DNA of 64,000 bases. Origin: Bacteroidales bacterium (GTDB taxonomy: Bacteria; Bacteroidota; Bacteroidia; Bacteroidales; P3). The translations under genes were made by a program, and so were the position numbers. The notes beneath the pieces were generated by a model, which saw nothing but the letters and a program-made list of their open reading frames with translations, was not told where the DNA came from and did not search any database. The DNA lies in assembly GCA_017934545.1 (NCBI GenBank), contig JAGBJI010000004.1, positions 62,001 through 126,000 of the forward strand, written 5' to 3'. Shown piece by piece: positions 1 through 8,385 of this stretch. How positions within the stretch are numbered: the first letter of the stretch is position 1; every line of letters begins with the position of its first letter.

Positions 1-971
1 CACGTATCAGGCGACGATGCAGTCAAAAGAACCACCTTACTGCCGGCTTCGTTTTGCTTTTTGGCGAATTTTGATATGCGTTGCATGCCTTTAGGCGAAG
101 CTTGGTTCAAATCAACTACGACTATCATATATGTATCGTGCGTAGTATCGGAAAGGATTTCTAAACTTTCGTCGTTATCCGAGCCGAACGCCGTCATGGA
201 AAAACCGTCCGCATTGACGGTATTAGGATTTATGAACCGCGATTGAACAAAGGTCCAATGCATTTGAAAGTTTGTGTCGCTCTGGTATTCTTTCATCAAC
301 TCGTCCATAGAAAACTCCCGCTGCTCTTGTGTACTGTTGTTTTTGTAAAGTGCATACGATACCACAGGACCTTGTTCCGACGGTGTAGGTGCCATCTTGT
401 TGCCCGTTTTCCAAGGACGGAAATCAATACACGGCTCATACAATATATTGCGTATGCTGAACACGGTGATAAGTACTGCAAAAACTGCCAGCGTTATATA
501 ATTGGACGGTTTTTTGAACTGTTGCGGCAGTTTATTGTCAGTAATGAATATACCCACAAGCAAAACGTCCAAAATAATATTCTTTATAAATGTCTGCCAA
601 TTTGAAAGTTTTACCGCATCTCCGAAACATCCGCAGTCGGAAACATTGTTGGTCAGTGCGTCTATAAGAGTTACGACGGTAAAGAACAACATAAACACCG
701 CAGCAACCCATTTGTTGACTTTGTTGTATATATGCAGCAAAACCGAAACACCAATCATAAACTCCGCACAGCACAATATCACCGCCAATATTAAAGGCAA
801 TGACGGCAACAAAGAAAGCAAGCCGTCAAAACCGAAAACGTTCATATACTCTTCTGTTTTGAACGCCGTACCCATAGGGTCTACCGCCTTAACAAAGCCT
901 GAAAATATGAACACTCCGCCGAATATGAATCTAAAAATATAATTCAGTATTTTTTTTACACTGTCTGTCAT
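1..971 (-). CDS. DoxX-like integral membrane protein (BT_3928-type), 3' end beyond window
   Basis: The reading frame opens with ATG at 971 and stays open to the left edge (323 codons seen), so the C-terminus is missing. The first ~150 residues hold about four hydrophobic segments. After the second is a DCGCFGD motif, typical of the MauE/DoxX-like membrane family. A fifth hydrophobic segment follows near residue 165, and then a soluble part of at least 130 residues. In Bacteroidetes such proteins commonly sit beside DUF1599 and folP genes, as here, which supports the family call. A redox or thiol role is suggested by the CxC motif and the MauE relationship, but this is inference. The DUF1599 gene lies 25 bp upstream on the same strand, so the two are probably co-transcribed. 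No biochemical function can be assigned from the sequence. Confidence 0.8.
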   Translation of the reverse strand, partial: MTDSVKKILNYIFRFIFGGVFIFSGFVKAVDPMGTAFKTEEYMNVFGFDGLLSLLPSLPLILAVILCCAEFMIGVSVLLHIYNKVNKWVAAVFMLFFTVVTLIDALTNNVSDCGCFGDAVKLSNWQTFIKNIILDVLLVGIFITDNKLPQQFKKPSNYITLAVFAVLITVFSIRNILYEPCIDFRPWKTGNKMAPTPSEQGPVVSYALYKNNSTQEQREFSMDELMKEYQSDTNFQMHWTFVQSRFINPNTVNADGFSMTAFGSDNDESLEILSDTTHDTYMIVVVDLNQASPKGMQRISKFAKKQNEAGSKVVLLTASSPDT

Positions 972-996
972 AATCAAATGTATAATTTATTTTGTT

Positions 997-1554
997 CTAA
1001 TCCCCGTTTTTTGCATTTTCTTCGTCGGTGCGTATCAAGCAAAATACGGCGTAATTGATTATATCCGTATAACTGCCTTCCACACCTTCGCTTACAAGCG
1101 TTTTTCCGCTGTTGTCTTCAATTTGTTTCAACCTTAATATCTTTTGAAGTATGATATCGGTCATGCTGCTTATACGCATACTCCGCCAAGCTTCGCCGTA
1201 GTCGTGGTTTTTCCTGAACATAAGCTCTTTTGTCTTCAACGCATACTTGTCATACAACTGTTCGGCCTGAAGAAACGGAATCTCATCGGCGTTATCCGTA
1301 CCTAACTCACATTGTATTAAGGCTATAATACCGTAATTCACTATTGCAATAAATTCGTCCGAGGTATTGTCACCCACAAGATTGACTCCGCTCTGTTGAA
1401 TGCTGCGTATACGGTTGGCTTTTATGAATATCTGGTCTGTCAACGACGGCAGACGCAATATTCTCCACGACGTACCGTAATCTTTCATCTTCTTGATATA
1501 CAAATCACGGGCTTTTTTGATAATATTGTCGTATTGAATTGATGTATTTGTCAT
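997..1554 (-). CDS. DUF1599 domain protein with two tandem copies of the domain
   Basis: This is a 185-residue soluble protein with no signal peptide or membrane segment. It is built from an internal duplication. Residues ~15-90 and ~105-180 each carry K-x2-DYG-x2-WR, then R-x2-S-x-TD, then a charged K-x-x-R-x-x-x-I segment and a closing IxNYxxxxLI motif. This pattern matches DUF1599, a family of unknown activity that comparative work has linked to nucleotide modification or metabolism. The ATG at 1554 is 51 bp from the folP ATG on the opposite strand, so the two starts share a short divergent promoter region. The DoxX-like gene follows 25 bp downstream. The family call is firm; the function is not known. 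Confidence 0.82.
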   Translation of the reverse strand: MTNTSIQYDNIIKKARDLYIKKMKDYGTSWRILRLPSLTDQIFIKANRIRSIQQSGVNLVGDNTSDEFIAIVNYGIIALIQCELGTDNADEIPFLQAEQLYDKYALKTKELMFRKNHDYGEAWRSMRISSMTDIILQKILRLKQIEDNSGKTLVSEGVEGSYTDIINYAVFCLIRTDEENAKNGD

Positions 1555-1570
1555 AAAATATTTATCTTTG
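1539..1570 (+). promoter_or_regulatory. Bacteroidetes-type promoter of folP-cdaA
   Basis: A TTG at 1539-1541 is followed after 21 bp by TATCTTTG at 1563-1570, matching the -33 TTG and -7 TAnnTTTG elements. Transcription would start near 1577, leaving a leader of about 28 nt before the folP ATG at 1605. The -33 element lies inside the first codons of the divergent DUF1599 gene. Confidence 0.7.
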
Positions 1571-1604
1571 CAAATTATTGTTTATACTTAAAACACAAAT
1601 CACT

Positions 1605-2480
1605 ATGATTTCAAGTGACAAAAATAATAATTTTTTACAAAACAAGACGGTAAATATCGGAGGAAATTTACTTTTGATTGAAAAACCTCTGATAATGGGT
1701 ATATTAAACATCACCGAAGATTCATTTTTTGACGGCGGAAAATACAACACATTTGACTCGGCAATGCAAAGAGCGGAGCAAATCATCAATGAAGGAGCGG
1801 ACATTATAGATATAGGTGCATGCTCTACGCGTCCGGGGGCAAAACTTATTGACAAAAAAGAAGAGATAAGTAAATTGGTTCCCGTTGTCAAGGCAATCCG
1901 CAAACAATATCCTGCCGCCGTGATAAGCGTAGACACGGTTTGGGGCGATGCAGTAAGGGCAGTCAAAGACGCAGGGGCTGACATTGTCAATGATATTTCG
2001 GGAGGACAATTTGACACGACCATGTTTGATGCCGTTGCCGACACCCGTATGCCGTACATACTTATGCACACAAACGCAACACCCGACAGAATGCAGCAAC
2101 AAATACAATATTCGGATTTGTTCATGGATATTTGTAAATATTTTTCCGAGCGGATTAACCTGTTGAAATCCAAAGGCGTTAAAGATATTATATTGGATTT
2201 GGGGTTCGGATTCGGCAAAACAATTGAACAAAACTACGAACTGCTGCGGCGTCAAAAAGAGTTTCAAGTATTCAACCTGCCTATTTTAACGGGCATATCG
2301 CACAAAAGCATGATATACAAACCTTTGAACCTCACGCCTAAAGATATTACCGCCCACACTGCATTCGTTCACGCATTGGCATTGGAAAACGGTGCGGACA
2401 TATTGAGAGTGCATGACGTCAAACTGACCAAACAATGCCTTGACATATACAATTTATACAAACCCAATACCGACAAATAA
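1605..2480 (+). CDS. folP: dihydropteroate synthase
   Basis: FolP condenses 6-hydroxymethyl-7,8-dihydropterin diphosphate with p-aminobenzoate to make 7,8-dihydropteroate in folate synthesis; it is the sulfonamide target. Family motifs appear in order: MGILNITEDSFFDGG near residue 30, DIGACSTRPGA near 75, ISVDT near 110, NDISGG near 130, DLGFGFGKT near 200 and a GISHKS segment near 235. The usual NVTPDSF is NITEDSF here, a small variation. The 291-residue length is normal. ATG 1605 is preferred to a TTG at 1578, because that TTG coincides with the predicted transcription start. The cdaA gene begins 15 bp after the stop, so the two form an operon. The folP-cdaA pairing recurs in Bacteroidetes. 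Confidence 0.95.
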   Translation: MISSDKNNNFLQNKTVNIGGNLLLIEKPLIMGILNITEDSFFDGGKYNTFDSAMQRAEQIINEGADIIDIGACSTRPGAKLIDKKEEISKLVPVVKAIRKQYPAAVISVDTVWGDAVRAVKDAGADIVNDISGGQFDTTMFDAVADTRMPYILMHTNATPDRMQQQIQYSDLFMDICKYFSERINLLKSKGVKDIILDLGFGFGKTIEQNYELLRRQKEFQVFNLPILTGISHKSMIYKPLNLTPKDITAHTAFVHALALENGADILRVHDVKLTKQCLDIYNLYKPNTDK

Positions 2481-2495
2481 AAACCTTTCACGCAT

Positions 2496-3320
2496 ATGAT
2501 AGTTTTAGACATAATTCAAAGCCTGCCCGTTTTCACGCTTATTGATTTTATAGACGTATTCGTCGTTGCATTGCTGCTTTTCTTCGTTTTCAGAATGATT
2601 AAAGGTTCAAATGCAATCAGTATTTTCATCGGATTTTTCATTCTTTACATAATATGGAAAATAGTTTCAATATTGGGAATGAGGATAATGAGCGAGATAT
2701 TGGGGCAGTTTCTGTCCTTGGGTCTGATGGCACTTATAATTATATTCCAACCCGAGATACGCAGGTTTCTTATTATGCTCGGCTCGCGTAATTTTGCCGA
2801 AAAAGGAAGACTGTTGTTTTTTTGGAAAACGTCGCATACAATACAAAACCTCAACGTCAACGCCATTGTACAGGCATGCGGACACATGTCTTCCACCAAT
2901 ACGGGAGCGTTGATTATATTTTGCCAAAGCAACAAATTGGAACAAATCATAACTTCGGGTGAAGTGTTTAAAAGCGAATTGTCAAGCCAATTGATTGAAA
3001 CCATATTTTTCAAAAACACTCCCCTGCATGACGGAGCGTTAATCATAGACAACGGACAAATACAGGCCGCCCGCTGCATTCTGCCCGTCAGTCATGCGAC
3101 CAATATTCCGCTTTCCATGGGCTTGAGGCACCGTTCGGCGTTGGGCGTAACAGAAAACACCGATGCCATTGCGGTGGTTGTCAGCGAACAAACAGGCCAA
3201 ATATCCATTGCCGAAGGCGGTATAATACGGCAGGGTATCACCGCATCGTATCTGCAAAGTTTCCTTGAACGCAAATTCAATACTTTGGACATAAGCAAAG
3301 CAAACAAAAGCAAGGAATAA
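2496..3320 (+). CDS. cdaA: diadenylate cyclase CdaA (c-di-AMP synthase)
   Basis: The enzyme joins two ATP molecules into the second messenger c-di-AMP, which controls osmolyte and potassium transport and cell-wall homeostasis in many bacteria. Three hydrophobic segments lie within residues ~15-85 and anchor the protein in the inner membrane. The cytoplasmic DAC domain follows, with the catalytic DGA motif at 179-181 (in PLHDGALII) and the RHR motif at 211-213 (in GLRHRSALG). Both motifs are intact, so activity is expected. The length of 274 residues is normal for CdaA-type cyclases. It shares the folP promoter. The partner YbbR-like regulator CdaR, common beside cdaA in Firmicutes, is absent here. 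The gene ends at a convergent junction holding a repeat element. Confidence 0.95.
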   Translation: MIVLDIIQSLPVFTLIDFIDVFVVALLLFFVFRMIKGSNAISIFIGFFILYIIWKIVSILGMRIMSEILGQFLSLGLMALIIIFQPEIRRFLIMLGSRNFAEKGRLLFFWKTSHTIQNLNVNAIVQACGHMSSTNTGALIIFCQSNKLEQIITSGEVFKSELSSQLIETIFFKNTPLHDGALIIDNGQIQAARCILPVSHATNIPLSMGLRHRSALGVTENTDAIAVVVSEQTGQISIAEGGIIRQGITASYLQSFLERKFNTLDISKANKSKE

Positions 3321-3334
3321 TAAACATTATATCT

Positions 3335-3483
3335 CCGCCCTTTCAATTAAAACCGCCGCCCTTTGCGTTTTAATTTCCGCCCCTTGCGGAAACAATTCTA
3401 AAAAAATCACATTTTTTGATATAAAAAAATAGGTTTTTTGGGGTAAAAAACCTATTTTTTTCAATATTAAAACCGCAAGGGGC
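3335..3483. repeat. 22-bp-period A-tract/T-tract array, class B (cores TCACA, TAGG, CCTA)
   Basis: Three units of A6-7, core, T6-7 have cores TCACA (3407-3411), TAGG (3430-3433) and CCTA (3451-3454), spaced 21-22.5 bp. A perfect 11-bp inverted repeat, GCCCCTTGCGG at 3379-3389 and its complement at 3473-3483, encloses them. Units 2 and 3 are complementary over their full length with a 5-nt loop. A left flank with further GCCCTTT-type repeats (3335-3378) resembles, in inverted orientation, the right flank of the element at 46.9 kb, so the copies are homologous beyond the array. The element lies between the convergent ends of cdaA and the DUF4831 gene and could also work as a terminator in either direction. 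Confidence 0.8.
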
Positions 3484-3538
3484 AGCAGCCTCTTGCGGTA
3501 GGGCAATTGTAAAACCTAAAAAGGCGGATGTGTTTTCT

Positions 3539-4684
3539 CTACCACATTTTGATTATTCCGCCCGTATGTTCGTCAAAAATTATATTGCTGTCGTTTGATG
3601 TTGTGAATGCAGGCGAAGAGTATTGCATCAATTTCATCATCTTGCTCACTCCCAAAGATTCTGTGCCGTACAAAGTCACCCTTACGTCCTGTCCCGTACA
3701 GTAATAAACGCCTGCTCCGTCTTTTTCCATCTTGCGTTTTTGTGCTTCGGTCATATAACGCTCGGCATTGCCTTTGGCGTTTTGTTCGGTTGTTGAATAG
3801 CTGTGTATCTTTGCCGTTATCTTAACGCCGTCGCCGCTTTCGTTCAAATCTTTAAAGCCTTCGGTTGCAGAGAATTTACAAACGGGTACTATCAAATCTT
3901 CTTCCAAGATGATAGGTTTTTCAGGTGTGATGACAAACACGTATTCCTCTTCGCTTACAGTCTGAACGCCCGTAAACAAAGACACGTAAGAATTGATTAT
4001 CTCGTCCAACTGCTTGTACATATAGTCCACAGTAGTGTTCATATATGTGCCTTCCCACGAACCGCAAAGCAACTCTATCTGTTTGTCACGCAGACGTTTT
4101 ATCTCGCTGACTGCTTTCTCTGCACTCATCTGCGGATAGCGTGTAAGCAAACCTTGTTGCATAAGTTTTTGTTCGTATGTAGGCTCAACTGCAAGCGAAT
4201 TTTGGGCTTGTGCATTGCCGTCTTTGTGTCTTGGCTTTGCTTCAAACTCTCCGTTAGGTTTGGCTTCTTGGTTGTTAACCGCAGTTTTCTTTGCATTGGT
4301 TCCCTTTGCGGTTATGCTTTTGATAGTTCCTGCCGGAGTTTTTTCAACCAATGTATTGTTATCCGCTACAATTATGTATTGGCGGTTGTAATCGGGTGAT
4401 ATTTTCTGCGAAATCTCCGCCCCTTTTATGCGGTAAGACACATTGTTTTTCAACGCCGCATTGTCTATTCCCAACAAATATGCACTCTCGGAATAGATAC
4501 CCTTGGTACGCTGCGTCTTTTCCACTTTGAACTTTATGACTATATCCGTCTGCGGAAGACAATAAACCACTCCGTTTGCATTGTCTTTGCCGCTGTTTAC
4601 GGGATACGAACGGTATTGTTGTGCGTTGGTTACCGCAGTTAAACACAATGCGGCACACAAAACCGCAAAATTTACTTTTTTCAT
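3539..4684 (-). CDS. secreted DUF4831 family protein
   Basis: This 381-residue protein has an N-terminal signal peptide ending near TNAQQ, so it is exported to the periplasm or surface. The segment after it (VVYCLPQTDIVIKFKVEKT, then a K-G-x-Y patch and a YLLG motif) matches the DUF4831 family of Bacteroidetes secreted proteins, whose function is unknown. A hydrophilic, low-complexity stretch around residues 130-165 separates two folded parts. ATG 4684 is preferred to an in-frame TTG at 4693 because the signal peptide then starts M-K-K. It begins 19 bp after the WG-repeat gene and is the last gene of the leftward EamA-aguB-aguA-WG-DUF4831 unit. The stop is TAG. Confidence 0.8.
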   Translation of the reverse strand: MKKVNFAVLCAALCLTAVTNAQQYRSYPVNSGKDNANGVVYCLPQTDIVIKFKVEKTQRTKGIYSESAYLLGIDNAALKNNVSYRIKGAEISQKISPDYNRQYIIVADNNTLVEKTPAGTIKSITAKGTNAKKTAVNNQEAKPNGEFEAKPRHKDGNAQAQNSLAVEPTYEQKLMQQGLLTRYPQMSAEKAVSEIKRLRDKQIELLCGSWEGTYMNTTVDYMYKQLDEIINSYVSLFTGVQTVSEEEYVFVITPEKPIILEEDLIVPVCKFSATEGFKDLNESGDGVKITAKIHSYSTTEQNAKGNAERYMTEAQKRKMEKDGAGVYYCTGQDVRVTLYGTESLGVSKMMKLMQYSSPAFTTSNDSNIIFDEHTGGIIKMW

Positions 4685-4703
4685 ATCAATCAATATTTAA
4701 TTG

Positions 4704-6425
4704 TTAGCGTATAAGTTTTATCAAAGTTATTTTTCCGTTGTTGCCGGTTACGGAAACGAAATTTTTATTACCCATTCTCAACATGTTGAACGCAGTTGCA
4801 TTGGCAGTAGGATACTTGTAGTTCTCGTCAAGCAATGTCTTTACTATGTTGAACGAAGTGTCTATCATCATAACTTTCTTGTCCTTGACCACAAAAGCAT
4901 AGTTGTCATAGAACACGGTGACAAAATCGTAGTATTGGTCGGTCAACGGTTCGTATGTACGGGCATCTATGTATGTCCAACCCTGTTTTTGCTGAACGGC
5001 AAGTATGTTGTTCCACTGTCCGCCTATGTTCTGAAACGATTTTCTCATAATAGTTCCGTCCAAGAACAATCTTATGCGTTCTTTCTTATAGGTATATTCC
5101 ACGTATTTGTCAAAAGGCAACACGCTTGTCACGTTTTCAAACTCCAAAAGCGAACCGTCTTCTTTCAAAACTTCGGATTTGGTTTTTCCGTCATACAATA
5201 CTATACATGTTTTGGCACTTGACGCCCTCACTTTCTTGTATTCAAACGGCACAATTTCATTGCCCGTGCGGTCAATCACGCCCCATTTGTCCTTAACTCT
5301 GACAACAAAATTGTTGCCTGCACGTGCAAACACGTCAAGGTACTTGGGTTCAACAATCCAACCGCTCTTGGAACTCCTAACCCCGTAATTCAACATACTG
5401 TCCGCTATATATATCAGTTCGGAATCTTTGTACGAAACCATATCTTTGACACTTCCGCTGAACAAGTCCACGGTTTTGTTGTTTTTATCCAAGATATAAG
5501 TCATTTCGTCCTGCTTGGCAACGAACAAATCCTCATTGTCAACGGTCACAACCTTGATATCGTCATATTGTGCAGGCACATAAACCGTGTAATCCGTACC
5601 TATGATACCTTTTCTTGTATTGTCAAGCATAACATAATACTTGTCTTTGCCCGTCGGTTCTACGCCTTGGTACAACGGTTGGAATATCAATTCCCCGTTA
5701 TCCGCATACAAAGCCTGCTTTCCTGCCTGTGTATAGGCTTTGATGTAGAATTTATCGTCTTTGTTTATCACCGTCATGTCTTCATATTGTGCCGCAGATT
5801 TCACCTGTCCGCTTGCGTCTATCAAACCCCACATGTCTACGCCGTCCTTTTGCGACATGTAGGTGTACAACTGACCCATCATCACCGTCTGAATCTGTCT
5901 GTACTTGTTAGGAACTATGACATTAAACATTGCATCCGCCATTCCGTAAGCGCCGTCTTTCTTAAAAATGACAACGTTTGAAGCTTTTGATATTATCTCT
6001 GCACCGTCCAACGCAATCTCTCCGCCTTGTTTGTTTATCAATTTCAGTCTTTCGCCGTCGTAAACCAATGCCGAACCGTTTGAAAACACATTCAACGGTG
6101 CTTGGTTGTATCTTTCAAACGGCGTATCCAACCAATAATCAGCCATAGACACTACATTGCCCATCGTATCGGCGAATCCTGCCTGATTGTTTCTGACAAA
6201 GGTTATCATACCGTCGCTCAATATGTCTATTGCATCGTAATAATAATCCAATATCATGGTGGTATTTCTGAACACGGCCCACTTTCCGTCTTTCTTTGCC
6301 GCATAATAATTGCCGTCCAATATGAAAACGGAGTCCACATCCGTCACCATCTTTTTGTATTCTGGCTGGGCAAAAACACTGAATCCTGCAAAAAACAACA
6401 AGAATGTTAATATTGTTCTTTTCAT
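4704..6425 (-). CDS. secreted WG-repeat protein
   Basis: A 573-residue exported protein with a clear signal peptide (MKRTILTFLLFFAGFSVFAQ). At least six copies of the WG/KWG repeat are visible, each like K-D-G-K-W-G-V-x-D-x-x-G-x-x-V-P-x-x-Y-D-x-I. Clear copies lie near residues 43-70, 155-180, 195-220, 245-300 and 378-405. WG repeats are thought to form beta-structured binding surfaces; the ligand is unknown. The protein has no T9SS sorting domain at its C-terminus and no lipobox, so it is probably periplasmic. It sits 51 bp downstream of aguA and 19 bp upstream of the DUF4831 gene, within the same predicted operon. Why it travels with polyamine genes is not evident. Confidence 0.85.
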   Translation of the reverse strand: MKRTILTFLLFFAGFSVFAQPEYKKMVTDVDSVFILDGNYYAAKKDGKWAVFRNTTMILDYYYDAIDILSDGMITFVRNNQAGFADTMGNVVSMADYWLDTPFERYNQAPLNVFSNGSALVYDGERLKLINKQGGEIALDGAEIISKASNVVIFKKDGAYGMADAMFNVIVPNKYRQIQTVMMGQLYTYMSQKDGVDMWGLIDASGQVKSAAQYEDMTVINKDDKFYIKAYTQAGKQALYADNGELIFQPLYQGVEPTGKDKYYVMLDNTRKGIIGTDYTVYVPAQYDDIKVVTVDNEDLFVAKQDEMTYILDKNNKTVDLFSGSVKDMVSYKDSELIYIADSMLNYGVRSSKSGWIVEPKYLDVFARAGNNFVVRVKDKWGVIDRTGNEIVPFEYKKVRASSAKTCIVLYDGKTKSEVLKEDGSLLEFENVTSVLPFDKYVEYTYKKERIRLFLDGTIMRKSFQNIGGQWNNILAVQQKQGWTYIDARTYEPLTDQYYDFVTVFYDNYAFVVKDKKVMMIDTSFNIVKTLLDENYKYPTANATAFNMLRMGNKNFVSVTGNNGKITLIKLIR

Positions 6426-6476
6426 ATCTGTTTGTATTTTGATTTGTTCTTATTTCACTTTTAACTATTTCGGGTT

Positions 6477-7505
6477 TCAATTCAACGAAGGCTCCTGCTG
6501 CGACAGACAATGGAAAGAACCCAACCCCCAAACTATATCCGTTGAATCTATTCCTATGATTTGTCTGTCTTTAAACACCTCTTCCAATATATATATTGCC
6601 TTCCTGTCATTGTCACATTGATACAACGGCACGACAACTTTATTGTTTGCAATATAAAAGTTAGCATACGACGCCGGCAGTTTCTGGTCTTCGTAGATTA
6701 CATCTTCGGGCATAAGGATTTCAATCACGTTCAGTTGTTTCCCATTGGCAAGACGTGCGGTTTTCAATGCCGTCAAATTGTCGTGCAATGCCTTGTAATC
6801 ATCGTCGGATTTGTTTTCGCAGACCATAGTCACCACCGTATCTTCGTTAACAAAGCGTGTAAGGTCGTCAATATGCCCGTCGGTGTCGTCACCCTCTATT
6901 CCCTGCTTAAGCCATATAACATTGTCAACACCGTAGTAATCATGCAGACGCTGTTCTATCTCTTTGACGTTAAGATGAGGGTTTCTGTTGGGATTCAAAA
7001 GGCAACTCTCGGTAGTCAAAACATCTCCCCTGCCGTTAAAGTCCACACTTCCGCCCTCCATGACTATATCCGCATCAAATCTTTTCAGGTTTAACTCCCG
7101 TGCAATCAGTTCAGGAATCATATTATCGTTGTCCGAAGGGTATTTATTTCCCCAAGCGTTGTATTTCCAATTAACTATTGCTTTTTCATTGCCGTTGATT
7201 ACAAACGCAGGGCCGTGGTCGCGTATCCATGCATCGTCGGTTAAAAACATATGAAACTTGATTTTGTCCATATCCGTACCCGCTGCTTTCAACTGCGATG
7301 CCACGCGGTCTTTCATCCCTTGGTCTTTGACGTTGATGTTTACCGTTTCGTCCAAAGACAAGACACGGATAAATTCATTGTAATAAGGAAATATCGCCTC
7401 TATCTTGCCCGGCCACGAATTTTCATTGTGAGGGTACGACAACCAAGTGGAGTCGTGTTTTGCCCATTCCGCAGGAAAATAAAACTTTTCGTCTGTTGGC
7501 TTCAT
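6477..7505 (-). CDS. aguA: agmatine deiminase
   Basis: AguA hydrolyses agmatine to N-carbamoylputrescine and ammonia, the second step from arginine to putrescine. The 342-residue sequence carries the guanidine-group-modifying enzyme fold. Motifs seen are D-D-A-W-I-R-D-H-G-P near residue 110, EGGSVDFNGRG near 165, DDTDGHIDDLTRF near 220, and the catalytic cysteine Cys333 in G-S-F-H-C-L-S-Q-Q near the C-terminus. All expected catalytic elements are present. The gene starts 22 bp after aguB, so the two steps are co-expressed. An arginine decarboxylase, needed to make agmatine, is not in this window. The protein is cytoplasmic. Confidence 0.96.
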   Translation of the reverse strand: MKPTDEKFYFPAEWAKHDSTWLSYPHNENSWPGKIEAIFPYYNEFIRVLSLDETVNINVKDQGMKDRVASQLKAAGTDMDKIKFHMFLTDDAWIRDHGPAFVINGNEKAIVNWKYNAWGNKYPSDNDNMIPELIARELNLKRFDADIVMEGGSVDFNGRGDVLTTESCLLNPNRNPHLNVKEIEQRLHDYYGVDNVIWLKQGIEGDDTDGHIDDLTRFVNEDTVVTMVCENKSDDDYKALHDNLTALKTARLANGKQLNVIEILMPEDVIYEDQKLPASYANFYIANNKVVVPLYQCDNDRKAIYILEEVFKDRQIIGIDSTDIVWGLGSFHCLSQQEPSLN

Positions 7506-7527
7506 TTGGTTACAGGTTTAATCAGTG

Positions 7528-8385
7528 TTAAATATATTTTTTGGTTATCTGATTGTAAGAATCAATGCGTCTGTCACGCAAAAACGGCCAATGAACGCGG
7601 TAATGGGCGGTCAAATCCGTATCTATTTCAATTACGGTATTGGTTTCGCTGCCGTGGGGAGCCTCATACAACACCGTACCGAACGGATTGCATACAAAAC
7701 TTCCGCCCCAAAACTCCATACTTCCCTCTTTGCCCGTACGGTTTACCGAAACGGTATGCACTCCGTTGGCTATTGCGTGGCTGCGTTGTATGGTCTGCCA
7801 AGCGTAATACTGTTCGCGGTTGGTTGCTTCGTCCTGCGACTCGTCCCAACCTATCGCCGTAGGGTAAAACAATATGTCCGCACCTTGCAGAGCCGTCAAA
7901 CGCGAAGCCTCGGGGTACCATTGGTCCCAACAGATAAGCACTCCCAATTTGCCGAACTTGGTTTCAAAGACTTTGTAACCCAAATCGCCGGGCGTGAAGT
8001 AAAATTTCTCGTAATAACCCGGGTCATCGGGGATGTGCATCTTGCGGTACTTGCCTTTATATGTGCCGTCGGCGTCAATAACCGCCGTTGTATTGTAATA
8101 CAGTCCCTCCATCTGTTTTTCAAACAACGAAGCAACGATGACAACGCCCAATTCCTTTGTCAAAACCGACAATCTGTCGGTTGTAACACCGGGAACGCTT
8201 TCCGCCAAAGCGAAGTTGTCATAATTTTCAGTGTCGCAAAAATACAGCGAAGCGAACAACTCCTGCATACATATTATATCTGCACCTTTTTCTTTCAACA
8301 AACGGATGTTTTCCTCCGCCTTTTGTATATTTTTTTCTTTGTCCTTGACGCAGGACATCTGCATCAATCCTATCTTAACTTTCAT
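7528..8385 (-). CDS. aguB: N-carbamoylputrescine amidase
   Basis: AguB, a nitrilase-superfamily amidohydrolase, converts N-carbamoylputrescine to putrescine, CO2 and ammonia. The catalytic Glu-Lys-Cys triad is visible as Glu42 (M-Q-E-L-F), Lys115 (Y-R-K-M-H-I-P-D-D) and Cys152 (L-I-C-W-D-Q-W-Y-P-E). The H-I-P-D-D-P-G-Y-Y-E-K-F-Y-F segment is characteristic of the carbamoylputrescine branch. Length (285 residues) and adjacency to aguA make the call secure. Its first 11 bp overlap the end of the EamA permease gene (8375-8385), which suggests translational coupling. Confidence 0.96.
   Translation of the reverse strand: MKVKIGLMQMSCVKDKEKNIQKAEENIRLLKEKGADIICMQELFASLYFCDTENYDNFALAESVPGVTTDRLSVLTKELGVVIVASLFEKQMEGLYYNTTAVIDADGTYKGKYRKMHIPDDPGYYEKFYFTPGDLGYKVFETKFGKLGVLICWDQWYPEASRLTALQGADILFYPTAIGWDESQDEATNREQYYAWQTIQRSHAIANGVHTVSVNRTGKEGSMEFWGGSFVCNPFGTVLYEAPHGSETNTVIEIDTDLTAHYRVHWPFLRDRRIDSYNQITKKYI

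Noticed and set aside
1562..2218. Long open frame opposite folP
   Set aside because: It lies wholly antisense to a clear folP, has no family motifs and no initiation context; it mirrors folP codon bias.
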